From positions 1-64,000 of the forward strand of contig CAZGML010000004.1 of assembly GCA_964526965.1 (NCBI GenBank): a DNA stretch of 64,000 nucleotides, read 5' to 3'. Source of the stretch: UBA6265 sp964526965 (GTDB lineage: Bacteria > Chloroflexota > Chloroflexia > Thermomicrobiales > UBA6265). The notes under the pieces are model-generated. The model did not search any database and was not told the origin of the DNA. It saw only the letters and a program-made list of their open reading frames with translations. Each line of letters opens with the position of its first letter. The stretch's first letter is position 1. Below are positions 1 through 7,776 of this stretch, piece after piece. Both the position numbers and the translations under genes were made by a program.

Positions 1-55
1 ACTGCGCTTCGCGCGGGGATTCTTCGTCTCCACTTCGTTCCGACTCTGAATGACG
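1..55. repeat. Right half of an interspersed palindromic element
   Basis: These 55 bases are identical to 231-285. They contain the inner core GGGATTCTTCGTC and the outer end CTCTGAATGAC that form the right arm of the palindromic element at 135-284. The window therefore opens inside a second copy whose left arm lies off the edge. Confidence 0.75.
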
Positions 56-134
56 CATTGTGAGTGCGCCCGGGTCGACGACGGTCTGCGGACCGGTCGA
101 CCCCTACGAGTTGTATGGTGACTCCCCCACTATC

Positions 135-284
135 GTCAATCTGAGTTCCGAGGCCATCGGCCGAGCGGCGAAGAATCTCCCGGCAAGGGCTCCGCCACCT
201 TCGGTAGCCGCAAGGGTGCCAACTCCCGTCACTGCGCTTCGCGCGGGGATTCTTCGTCTCCACTTCGTTCCGACTCTGAATGAC
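135..284. repeat. REP/MITE-like palindromic element
   Basis: The outer ends GTCAATCTGAG (135-145) and CTCTGAATGAC (274-284) are near-perfect inverted repeats. An inner pair, GAAGAATCTCCC and GGGGATTCTTCG, gives a second stem. This is the widespread bacterial design GTCATTCTGAGCG...GAAGAATCT. Related copies lie at 19598-19702 and 23503-23607, and a half copy lies inside a coding region near 36480. No transposase is present, so it would be a non-autonomous element or REP sequence. Confidence 0.75.
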
Positions 285-336
285 GGGTAAGATGACCACC
301 CTGCCCCGCCACGGAAACAGGTCGGTCATCTTGCCC
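285..336. repeat. Hairpin next to the palindromic element
   Basis: GGGTAAGATGACC (285-297) pairs with GGTCATCTTGCCC (324-336) with one mismatch across a 26-base loop. It has no T-run and no adjacent upstream gene to terminate. Bases 337-482 show nothing beyond the upstream region of the VOC gene. Confidence 0.5.
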
Positions 337-482
337 GTTACCCCATTCAGGCATCCGGGGCCGTGACCGGGTTCACGCGGTGGCAGCGAGGATTGTGTTG
401 GCCGCCTGGAGGTACCAAAATGCTCCCTGGCACGACGTGTCCAACGGCGTGACGAATTACACAAACGGGAGAATCAGATTTT

Positions 483-842
483 ATGGCTATCGATCAGCAC
501 CTCGACGGGGTATTCATTCATGTCACGGATATGGGCCGCGCCATCAGCTGGTACTCGCAGTTGCTCGGGCTGAACGAGCAGGAGAAGTCGCACGAGGATA
601 TGATCTACAACCTGCCGCTCGACGGGCCTGTGCAGGTGATTCTCGATGCATTCCCGAAAGAATCCTCTCCGAGAGGCACTGGTCCACGCGTCATGTTCAC
701 CACCAGCGACATCGCGGCAGCAAAGAGCCACGTGCAGCGTTTGGGATCAAACGCAAGCGATGTGCAGGATATCGGGAGCTCGCTGGTGTTTTACGTTGAG
801 GATCCGGATCGCAACCTGATCTGCATCCGGCAAGCGAAATGA
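483..842 (+). CDS. VOC (glyoxalase/bleomycin-resistance) family protein
   Basis: 119 aa, the usual size for a single vicinal-oxygen-chelate module pair. The start FIHVTDMGRAISWYSQLLGL is a typical first beta-alpha-beta unit with the conserved YxxxLG. The C-terminal half (LVFYVEDPDRNLICI) is the second unit, with a DPDGN-like turn and no clear C-terminal Glu metal ligand. Members include glyoxalase I, ring-cleavage dioxygenases and antibiotic-binding proteins, and the sequence does not say which. GGGAGA lies about 10 bases before the ATG. The gene stands alone on the plus strand and ends 19 bases before the convergent plsC gene. Confidence 0.8.
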   Translation: MAIDQHLDGVFIHVTDMGRAISWYSQLLGLNEQEKSHEDMIYNLPLDGPVQVILDAFPKESSPRGTGPRVMFTTSDIAAAKSHVQRLGSNASDVQDIGSSLVFYVEDPDRNLICIRQAK

Positions 843-860
843 GGCCGATCATCTCACACC

Positions 861-1571
861 TTATTGATCGGCGGTGGGATCATCTCCGTACATACCGCGG
901 TACTCTTCCGGAAGCATCTCCGCGACCTTTTGCATCATGTAATCAGTCGCGGCTTTTGCGTTCACCTTTTGGCCGTCGATTTCCTCCGGCAGCCGGAACG
1001 GCTCGCCAAACTGCACCTGGACGCCCTTATGACCGGGATCACGCGGTGGCAGCTCTCCCCTGCCCTTGGCACCGTTAAATGGCAGCCGCTCGCTACCGGT
1101 TATCGCACAGGGCACGATGAGGTAGTCACCACCGGTTGCGAACAGGCCAGCACCGGGCAGCACCCGTACGATTTTCCGGCTCAGGCTGCGCGTTCCTTCG
1201 GGATAAATACCGAGGCCAATGCCGGATTCCAACACCCGCTGGCCGTGCTTGATCGCGGAGCGATCCATTTTGCCGCGGTTCACCGGAAACGCCCCCACCC
1301 AGGTTATGAGGTGACGCAATCCCCACGGTTTAAAAAGCTCCTGCTTGGCCATGTAGAACACCGGCCGTGTGCAGGAGGTGAGCATGAAAACGGGATCCAG
1401 GTTGTGCAAGTGGTTACCAACGAGAATAAACCCACCCTCGGCGGGGAGGTTCTCCTGCCCCTTTATTCGCAATCCGAAGAGGATGCGGCAGAGAAAGGCC
1501 ACAACCCGACGTGCCACGTTGAACGTGGCGGGGCGAATCGTCCCCTTCCGGATATCTACCCCGGCGCTCAT
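861..1571 (-). CDS. plsC: 1-acyl-sn-glycerol-3-phosphate acyltransferase
   Basis: 236 aa, normal for PlsC. It transfers an acyl chain to lysophosphatidic acid at the membrane to make phosphatidic acid. Acyltransferase motif I is the HX4D in NHLHNLDP, and motif III is GIYPEGTRS. The N-terminal hydrophobic stretch VVAFLCRILFGL fits membrane association. Its ATG overlaps the cmk stop by four bases, and it is the last gene of the dacA-rluB-cmk-plsC run. The cmk-plsC pairing is common in Gram-positives and Chloroflexota, which supports the call. Confidence 0.9.
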   Translation of the reverse strand: MSAGVDIRKGTIRPATFNVARRVVAFLCRILFGLRIKGQENLPAEGGFILVGNHLHNLDPVFMLTSCTRPVFYMAKQELFKPWGLRHLITWVGAFPVNRGKMDRSAIKHGQRVLESGIGLGIYPEGTRSLSRKIVRVLPGAGLFATGGDYLIVPCAITGSERLPFNGAKGRGELPPRDPGHKGVQVQFGEPFRLPEEIDGQKVNAKAATDYMMQKVAEMLPEEYRGMYGDDPTADQ

Positions 1572-2272
1572 GCCTTCGCCGCCCAGCGTTCGCGTACGGT
1601 GCGCTCGATCTGCCCGACGATCTCGTCGACATCGAGTCCATCCGTCTTAATGCGAACCGCATCATCCGCCGCCTTCAATGGTGCGATAGCGCGGGTGGAA
1701 TCCTTGAAGTCGCGCTCGCGGAGTTCGTCGAGCACGAGGGCGAAGTCCAAATCCTCACCCTGGCGACGCATATCGTGATACCGCCTTCGCGCCCGCTCCT
1801 CAACGGTGGCATCGAGGTAAATTTTGGTGCCAGCCTTCGGTGTGACCACCGTGCCGATATCCCGCCCGACCATCACCACGGCCTTGCCATCGGCGTTATC
1901 GCGCTGGGCGTCCAGCAACGCCTCACGTACGGTTGGATACGCCGCAACCATGCTGACATTGGCATCCACCTCGGACTGTCGAATCGCCCAGGTGACATCC
2001 TCGCCATCGAGAATCACATCGGCTGCGCGCCCATCTTCAACACTGGGTTCCTTGAGCTTGATCTTGGCCTTTCTCGCGATCTTCGCGATGGCCTTCTCAT
2101 CTTCGAGGTCGACGTTGTTCCGCACCGCTTTCAGCGTCACACAGCGATAGAGTGCACCGGTATCAAACAGCAGCACGTCCAGCGAATCAGCCAACTCTCG
2201 CGCCACGGTGCTCTTACCGGCTGCCGCCGGACCGTCGATTGCGATTACCTTGCTGTGGTCTCGCTTTGCCAT
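1568..2272 (-). CDS. cmk: Cytidylate kinase
   Basis: 234 aa. It phosphorylates CMP and dCMP with ATP in the cytoplasm. The P-loop GPAAAGKST is at about residue 14, followed by FDTGALYR of the NMP-binding region. DIGTVVTP and the lid region RRRYHDMRRQ are also present. The ATG is preceded by GAGGAAAGGC. The first 59 bases lie inside the 3' end of rluB in another frame, an unusually deep overlap for this operon, but both reading frames look well conserved up to their ends. plsC follows with a four-base overlap. Confidence 0.93.
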   Translation of the reverse strand: MAKRDHSKVIAIDGPAAAGKSTVARELADSLDVLLFDTGALYRCVTLKAVRNNVDLEDEKAIAKIARKAKIKLKEPSVEDGRAADVILDGEDVTWAIRQSEVDANVSMVAAYPTVREALLDAQRDNADGKAVVMVGRDIGTVVTPKAGTKIYLDATVEERARRRYHDMRRQGEDLDFALVLDELRERDFKDSTRAIAPLKAADDAVRIKTDGLDVDEIVGQIERTVRERWAAKA

Positions 2273-3260
2273 TGGTGCCTTTCCTCGTTCTTCCTGTTAC
2301 ACGCGGACCAAAGCCCCGGCCTTCCCTCGGATCGCGCCCCGATCCCTTCGGACCAGTATCGCGCCCGTGCTCTTGCCGTTCGCGTCGCCGCCGGGCTTCA
2401 GCATAGCGCCTTGGCTGCCGAATTTTGGGTGGTGGTGTGTACCCGCCCACCGGATCGAGCTGCATTGTACGCCGCGCATTTGCCTTGTCTGCTTCGGCCT
2501 TCGGCAGGTCCACTGCCTGAAACAGCTGCTCGAGCTCGCCCGGGGTGAGATCGCGCCACATGCCCATCGGGATTCCGGTCAGCGATATCGGTCCAACCCG
2601 GTGCCGGCGCAGTTTCGAGATCTCGATGTTGACCTTGTCCATCATCTGGCGCACAACGTGGAACATCCCCTCGTGCAGCACCAGCTTGATAACCATGCCC
2701 TCTTTCGTTTCCCGCAACAACCGAACCTCGTCCGGTATTACGAGCGTATCCTGCACCATCACGCCATCTCGCAGCTCCTGCAGCTGTCCGTCACTGGGTC
2801 GGCGTGGAGTAACGATGTGATATTCCTTGCCCAGCTCGTAGCGCGGATGCATGACCCGGTTGGCGAGTTCGCCATCGTTGGTGAAGAGCAGCAGGCCCTG
2901 GGTTTCCCGGTCGAGTCGGCCGATGGGGTACACGCGCTCGTTGACGGAGATGAGGTCCATCACGGTCCAGCGGCTGCGTTCGTCGCTGGTTGTGGTGATG
3001 AAGCCGGGTGGCTTGTTGAGCACGAGATAGCGTTGCTTCTGGCGGCCGATGGTCTTGCCATCGACACTGATCTGATCCTTCGTTGGATGCACGCGTGTAC
3101 CGAGTTCGGTGACGACCTCGCCGTTCACCTTCACCCGTCCCTCAACGATGAGCTGCTCGGAGGCGCGCCGGCTTGCGACGCCCCGTTGCGCGAGCACGCG
3201 TTGCAATCGCTCTCCGGTTGGCGCTTCGTCCTTGCCGGACGATGCATTCGACCTGCTCAT
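2214..3260 (-). CDS. rluB: 23S rRNA pseudouridine synthase, RluB/RsuA family
   Basis: 348 aa. An N-terminal S4 RNA-binding domain (ERLQRVLAQRGVASRRASEQLI) is followed by the synthase domain with the catalytic-Asp motif GRLDRETQGLLLFTNDG. The last 90 residues are a basic Arg/Gly/Lys-rich tail typical of RluB. Genes of this family between scp/dac genes and cmk are common. The ATG at 3260 overlaps the dacA stop (TGATG); a GTG at 3263 is the alternative. The 3' end overlaps cmk by 59 bases. Confidence 0.9.
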   Translation of the reverse strand: MSRSNASSGKDEAPTGERLQRVLAQRGVASRRASEQLIVEGRVKVNGEVVTELGTRVHPTKDQISVDGKTIGRQKQRYLVLNKPPGFITTTSDERSRWTVMDLISVNERVYPIGRLDRETQGLLLFTNDGELANRVMHPRYELGKEYHIVTPRRPSDGQLQELRDGVMVQDTLVIPDEVRLLRETKEGMVIKLVLHEGMFHVVRQMMDKVNIEISKLRRHRVGPISLTGIPMGMWRDLTPGELEQLFQAVDLPKAEADKANARRTMQLDPVGGYTPPPKIRQPRRYAEARRRRERQEHGRDTGPKGSGRDPREGRGFGPRVTGRTRKGTNGKARPQQGNRNRRSGGSR

Positions 3261-4456
3261 CACGCCACCTGTCTATCGTCCCAGGCTATGTCTGCCTGAA
3301 ACAGTGGCAAGTCCCCCACCGGGGTATCGCCGTAGTAAAGGTAGATAGTGCCTGCGGGCTCGCCCGCATCCACCACCGGGCCAACCTGCATCTGGAAGCC
3401 GATGGTGAGCTCACCCGTTGTGGGAACCGGGATTGCCGGTGGGCTCTGGAACGTAACATCCCACACAATCAGTTGCTCGCTCAGCCCCGGAATCACCCCG
3501 GCCTCAGACGGGTCGGTCCAGCTGAACTGGCTATCCATTGCGCCGATAATGGTATTGACATCGTCCCAGCGGGTATCAACCGCCGGCATGCCGTTCTCGT
3601 CCCACTCCATGGTGGCGCCAAGCACCACGATAACCACGTAGTTGTTACCGCCGTTCACCTCGCGGATGGCGGAGACGTTGGCACCGGCGTTCGTTTCGGT
3701 GCCGGTTTTGCCACCCACAATGCCATTGGTGAGATACGGCTGGAGGGTGGAATCGGCCGCATAGGTGCGGTTCTCCGGCCCGGCCGATGTGAATTGGTAG
3801 GCGGGGTTTTGGATGATGCTCATCAGCTTGTCGTTCTGCATCAGCGCTTCGGTCATGACATAGACATCCTGCGCGGATGAATAGGCGTGATCGGCATCGC
3901 GTCCGTCCGGGTTGGTAAAGCGGCTGTTATCGAGTCCCAGTTCGGCAGCGTGGGTATTCATCTCGCTCACAAACGACTGGCAGGCGATATCCGGGTGGGC
4001 TGTTACATCGCTAATGATGCCGCCCACATAGCGACAGAGCGCGTTGGCAGCATCTCCGCCACTTGGCAGCATGAGGCCGTACAACAGCTGCGTGACGGTA
4101 AGCGTATCGCCCACCTGGAGCTGCATGTTGGAGTAGATCGGGTCGACCATGTCATAGTCGATGATTTCCACCGTGGCGTCGTCCGGATTCTCGACCCACT
4201 TCATCACCACAAGCGCGGTCATGATCTTGACGACCGAGCCGATCGGACGGCGTTCATCCGGATTCTTGCTATACAGCGGGATGCCGCTCGTGGCGTCCAT
4301 CACGTATGCGGCCTGGGCGGTGATATCGGGTGGGGAAATCGGGCTTTCCAGCGTCTCGGCTACCTGCGCATGCAATGGCTGTACAAGCACGGATGTCATA
4401 AACAGGCAGGCAATAAGAACGGAGAACCGCCAGGGTTTTGCACGATTTATCATCAT
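3260..4456 (-). CDS. D-alanyl-D-alanine carboxypeptidase-like penicillin-binding protein
   Basis: 398 aa, S11 family, acting outside the membrane on muropeptide stems. A signal peptide covers residues 1-30 (ending PLHAQ). The nucleophile motif SVVK is at 74-77 and KTG at 250-252. The SxN motif reads SGG at 132-134 inside LPSGGDAANAL, where family members usually have SGND, so Asn is replaced by Gly. That Asn normally helps position substrate, so activity may be altered. A C-terminal beta domain follows (about 290-398). It is first in the overlapping run with rluB, cmk and plsC. The ATG has no strong Shine-Dalgarno, and an adjacent in-frame ATG follows. Confidence 0.85.
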   Translation of the reverse strand: MMINRAKPWRFSVLIACLFMTSVLVQPLHAQVAETLESPISPPDITAQAAYVMDATSGIPLYSKNPDERRPIGSVVKIMTALVVMKWVENPDDATVEIIDYDMVDPIYSNMQLQVGDTLTVTQLLYGLMLPSGGDAANALCRYVGGIISDVTAHPDIACQSFVSEMNTHAAELGLDNSRFTNPDGRDADHAYSSAQDVYVMTEALMQNDKLMSIIQNPAYQFTSAGPENRTYAADSTLQPYLTNGIVGGKTGTETNAGANVSAIREVNGGNNYVVIVVLGATMEWDENGMPAVDTRWDDVNTIIGAMDSQFSWTDPSEAGVIPGLSEQLIVWDVTFQSPPAIPVPTTGELTIGFQMQVGPVVDAGEPAGTIYLYYGDTPVGDLPLFQADIAWDDRQVA

Positions 4457-4605
4457 CGGGATAGCTACTCACTTGGTGGGAGGCATTGGCGCGATGCACG
4501 CGTCAGCCTCGCGGACCGCGTACGGACAAAGTATAGGCGTGGATTCCCGCCTGAGGCTAGCGCCTGATAGAATTGCTCGCTGAATGTACGCGATGTCATC
4601 GAGGG

Positions 4606-5439
4606 ATGAAGAGCAACGTGCCAGCACAGCCCCTGAAAATCGCAGCCACCGGCGACCTGCATGTTCGCACGCAGGCGGAGCAGGAGATCCTGTGGCACGC
4701 CCTGCACGATCTCGAATCCGATGCCGACCTGCTCCTTATCGCGGGAGACCTGACGGAGATGGGTCGGGTTGCGGAGATGACCCTGCTGGCAGAGGTGCTC
4801 ACAGAACTGACGATCCCCAAATTCGTCACGTTTGGCAATCACGATCGCCGCGGTATGCGACGCTCCGCGCTCAAGAAGGTGCTGCGCGACGCCGGGGCTA
4901 TTGTGCTGGAGGGCACGGGAGCCATTGTGACGATGCCGACCGGCCAGACCATCGGCATCGCCGGAGTTACGGGCACCGGTGGCGGGTTTGCCCCGCATCG
5001 TGAGGAGTTTGGTCCGGGCGGGCGCTTCACACGAGCCGTGACTGTGAACAGCAGGCGTGAGGCCGCACGGCTACGCAAGGCCCTGAAGGAGCTGCGGGAG
5101 CAGGATCCGGACCTGACGATCGTGCTCAGCCACTTCTCACCAACAGTCACGACGCTGGGCGATGAACCGCCGCTGAAACACTGGATGCTGGGGAACGCGC
5201 TTCTCGGCCGCACGATCGATGAATTCGATGCCAACCTGGTGATCCACGGTCACGCCCATCTCGGCAACGAAACCGGCAGCACAGATGCCGGCACACCCGT
5301 ACTCAATGTCGCCCTGCCGGTTGTGCGTGGAATTCGGCTGCTGGACCTGGGCCCGGATGGCGAGCCTCGCCTCGCTGGTACACGCCCCGTTGTTCCGCCC
5401 GTTGAGGCCACCCGTGTGCGCGAAAGCGACGTACGATGA
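4606..5439 (+). CDS. Calcineurin-like metallophosphoesterase
   Basis: 277 aa from the ATG at 4606. A TTG at 4573 would add 11 poorly fitting residues, and a GTG at 4618 is also possible. All dinuclear-metal motifs are present in order: GDLHV, AGDLTEMG, GNHD, LSHFSP and HGHAHLG. No signal peptide or membrane segment is seen, so it is likely cytoplasmic. The substrate cannot be read from sequence. It overlaps the next gene by four bases (ATGA), so the two are probably translationally coupled. The divergent dacA-like gene starts 149 bases upstream. Confidence 0.85.
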   Translation: MKSNVPAQPLKIAATGDLHVRTQAEQEILWHALHDLESDADLLLIAGDLTEMGRVAEMTLLAEVLTELTIPKFVTFGNHDRRGMRRSALKKVLRDAGAIVLEGTGAIVTMPTGQTIGIAGVTGTGGGFAPHREEFGPGGRFTRAVTVNSRREAARLRKALKELREQDPDLTIVLSHFSPTVTTLGDEPPLKHWMLGNALLGRTIDEFDANLVIHGHAHLGNETGSTDAGTPVLNVALPVVRGIRLLDLGPDGEPRLAGTRPVVPPVEATRVRESDVR

Positions 5440-6416
5440 CATTGCAGTACGACCTTTCCACCACACTCCAGCCATTCCCGTTGCCCTTGCAACACGACCA
5501 TCGGCAACTCGACGATGTCGATGAGCTCGGTTCGCTTTTGGTGCGCCGCAGTGTGAGTCCGCACGCGGCCGTATCGACCGGTGTGGCTGGTCAGGTGCAC
5601 CTGCCGTTCCCGGGTAACATGTTCACCCCCACCAATGGCGCGCAGGCAGCACACAGTACTGTCATCCGACTCTCCGGAGAGCGCGGCATCATTCGGTTGA
5701 CGCCAGACGATGAACTCTCGGTGTACGACGGCGTTGCGGAGGATATCGGCCTGCTTAACGGGTTCCGGGTACCGTTGGACGAGTTACTGAAGCAGGACAA
5801 AAACAAGACTCTGGTGCTCTCCTCACCCAACGGTATTTCCGGCCGCATTGCCACGGTGCAGGAGGCAGTGAGCCTGGCGCGGCACTTCCGGCTGGTGGTG
5901 ATAGATGAGCGCCTGGCTGCCTTCAGTATGCGACGGCTCATTCCACTCGTGATGGAGTGGGAGAACGTCATCTTCATCCACCGGTTCCCGTACATCATGC
6001 CCGGCCAAACCGAGGACTTTGGCTGGATCGTCCACCCCACCACTCTGCGAGAACAGATCGCGCGCGAAACGGTGCCAGTACCGCCCTCCACAATCGACGA
6101 GGTGCTGCACTACGGTGCCATCAATACGTTCGAGGCAGCGCGGCAATCCGCACGCCTGAAGAGCCAGCTCTTCCGCGAAATGCGAAAGCTCAGCATCGTG
6201 AGCGTGCCCTACCCGTCGTGGAGCAACTCCCTACTGGCGCGAGTGGAACGAGGTAACCGCGAGGATATCCTGGAGCGCCTGGCCGATCGGGGGATCGCCG
6301 TTTATGCCCCACCTCACGCCAACCTGCTCCACCACTTCCGCATCACGGCCGTGAGCGAAGAAGCCATCTTCGCCTTGCGGGACGCGCTGGTGGAGATCAA
6401 TCGCGAGCTGGAATAA
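5436..6416 (+). CDS. Degenerate HisC-like fold-type I aminotransferase homologue
   Basis: 326 aa with the outline of a histidinol-phosphate/class I-II aminotransferase. SPNGISG (130-136) stands for NPNNPTG, DERLAAFS (157-164) for the DEAY motif, and the C-terminal small domain contains PSWSNSLLARV and HFRIT. The segment that should be SKAFGLAGLRIGY reads HRFPYIMPGQTEDFGW (182-197), so the PLP-binding Lys is absent. Family knowledge says such a protein cannot form the internal aldimine. It is coupled to the upstream phosphoesterase by an ATGA overlap. Function is unknown; a regulatory or ligand-binding role is inference. Confidence 0.65.
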   Translation: MTLQYDLSTTLQPFPLPLQHDHRQLDDVDELGSLLVRRSVSPHAAVSTGVAGQVHLPFPGNMFTPTNGAQAAHSTVIRLSGERGIIRLTPDDELSVYDGVAEDIGLLNGFRVPLDELLKQDKNKTLVLSSPNGISGRIATVQEAVSLARHFRLVVIDERLAAFSMRRLIPLVMEWENVIFIHRFPYIMPGQTEDFGWIVHPTTLREQIARETVPVPPSTIDEVLHYGAINTFEAARQSARLKSQLFREMRKLSIVSVPYPSWSNSLLARVERGNREDILERLADRGIAVYAPPHANLLHHFRITAVSEEAIFALRDALVEINRELE

Positions 6417-6434
6417 GCACTCCCGAAAACAGAA

Positions 6435-6464
6435 CGCAGCCGGCACCTACGGTGTCCGACTGCG
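6435..6464. terminator. Hairpin between convergent genes
   Basis: CGCAG at 6435 and CTGCG at 6460 bound an imperfect stem with a CACC/GGTG core. On the minus strand it is followed by TTCTGTTTTC. It lies between the converging HisC-like gene (ends 6416) and ispG (ends 6504), so it could serve both. Confidence 0.5.
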
Positions 6465-6503
6465 CTTCTCAATCCACTATTGGTTTACCGGAATGGCGTA
6501 TCG

Positions 6504-7682
6504 CTAAACCGGCTGCAACGGGATCGTCGGCCTGTATGCGCTGGCCAGATCTTCTGGCTCATCGAAGATGCCATTCTGGCGATCTTCAATAACCTGGTGG
6601 ATCTCGTTGGTCAGCTCGGTGAGCATCTCCTCTTCCAGCACGTTCTTGACGATCTTGCCCTTGCGGAAAATGATGGCCTTGCCGGCGCCAGCAGCGATAC
6701 CAACATCGGCATCCTTCGCCTCGCCCGGGCCATTCACAATGCAGCCCATGACCGCAACGCGGATCGGCTCATCGATATCCTCAAGCAGTTCGTCCACCTG
6801 GTTTGCCAGCTTGAAGAGGTCTACCTGCACGCGACCACAGGTTGGGCAGGCGATCATGGTCGCGCCCTTCTGTCGTAGCTCCAGGCTCTTCAGGATCTCG
6901 TAGGCAACGAAAACCTCTTCCTTCGGATCGGTGGTCAGCGAGACGCGAATGGTGTCGCCAATACCGAGCGCGAGGATGGTGCCGATGCCGGTGGCAGATC
7001 GCACGGAGCCGGCGCGTGGAGTACCGGCTTCGGTAACGCCAACGTGCAGCGGGTAGTCGTTATCCAGCGCGGCGAAGCGGCGGTATGCCTCCACCAGCAC
7101 TGGCAGCTCAAATGCCTTGAGGCTGACCTTGGTGTCATAGAAATCGAGGTCTTCCAGGATTTTGATGTGACCAAGCGCGGAGCGGACCAGCCACTCAGCG
7201 CGCAGCTCGATTTGGCTGGCTTGCTGCTGGGCCATCTCGTCGACGAACTCTTCGGTCATCGGGGCGACCGAGCCGAAGTTCACGCCGATACGAATCGGCA
7301 CGCCCTTCTTCTTGGCGAGTTCCACGACCTCGCGCACATCTTCTTCCTTGCGGATGTTGCCCGGGTTGAGGCGCAGGCCGTGGATGCCGGCCTCCAGCGC
7401 CTTCAGGGCCAGGGTGTGTTCGAAGTGAATATCTGCAATGAGCGGAACCGGGCTGTGCGGAATGATATCCGGCAATGCAGCGGCCGCCTTGCGGTCCAGC
7501 ACGGCGATGCGAACGATCTCACAGCCGGCGTCTGCCAGAACCTGGATTTGGTCCAGCGTGGCCTTCGGATCGCGCGTGTCGGCCGTGGTCATGCTTTGAA
7601 CGCGAATGGGATTGTGTCCGCCGATTCCGACATCGCCAACCTTGAGTTCGCGAGTTTTTCGGCGTGGAGCTAGGAGTGACAT
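6504..7682 (-). CDS. ispG: 4-hydroxy-3-methylbut-2-en-1-yl diphosphate synthase
   Basis: 392 aa. It is the [4Fe-4S] enzyme that converts MEcPP to HMBPP, the penultimate step of the MEP isoprenoid pathway. The N-terminal TIM-barrel begins with VGDVGIGGHNPIRVQSM. The C-terminal cluster domain has CPTCGR and VMGCIVNGPGEAKDADVGIA, giving the three cluster cysteines and the invariant NGPGE. GGAGGT lies about 12 bases upstream of the ATG. rseP is next upstream on the same strand; dxr, often found in this neighbourhood, is not in the window. Confidence 0.96.
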   Translation of the reverse strand: MSLLAPRRKTRELKVGDVGIGGHNPIRVQSMTTADTRDPKATLDQIQVLADAGCEIVRIAVLDRKAAAALPDIIPHSPVPLIADIHFEHTLALKALEAGIHGLRLNPGNIRKEEDVREVVELAKKKGVPIRIGVNFGSVAPMTEEFVDEMAQQQASQIELRAEWLVRSALGHIKILEDLDFYDTKVSLKAFELPVLVEAYRRFAALDNDYPLHVGVTEAGTPRAGSVRSATGIGTILALGIGDTIRVSLTTDPKEEVFVAYEILKSLELRQKGATMIACPTCGRVQVDLFKLANQVDELLEDIDEPIRVAVMGCIVNGPGEAKDADVGIAAGAGKAIIFRKGKIVKNVLEEEMLTELTNEIHQVIEDRQNGIFDEPEDLASAYRPTIPLQPV

Positions 7683-7776
7683 GAGTGTGGATTGACCTCC
7701 GGATCGAGTGTCTGGGCGGACTGCTCCGTCCTTACTATTTATATGGTAGCGCGTGACGAGGCATTTCGCCGATTTA

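Noticed and set aside
363..1051. Near-identical 22-mers at about 364-385 and 1030-1051 (TGACCGGG(T/A)TCACGCGG)
   Set aside because: The match does not extend beyond about 22 bases, one copy is inside plsC, and no mechanism is apparent. It could be chance.
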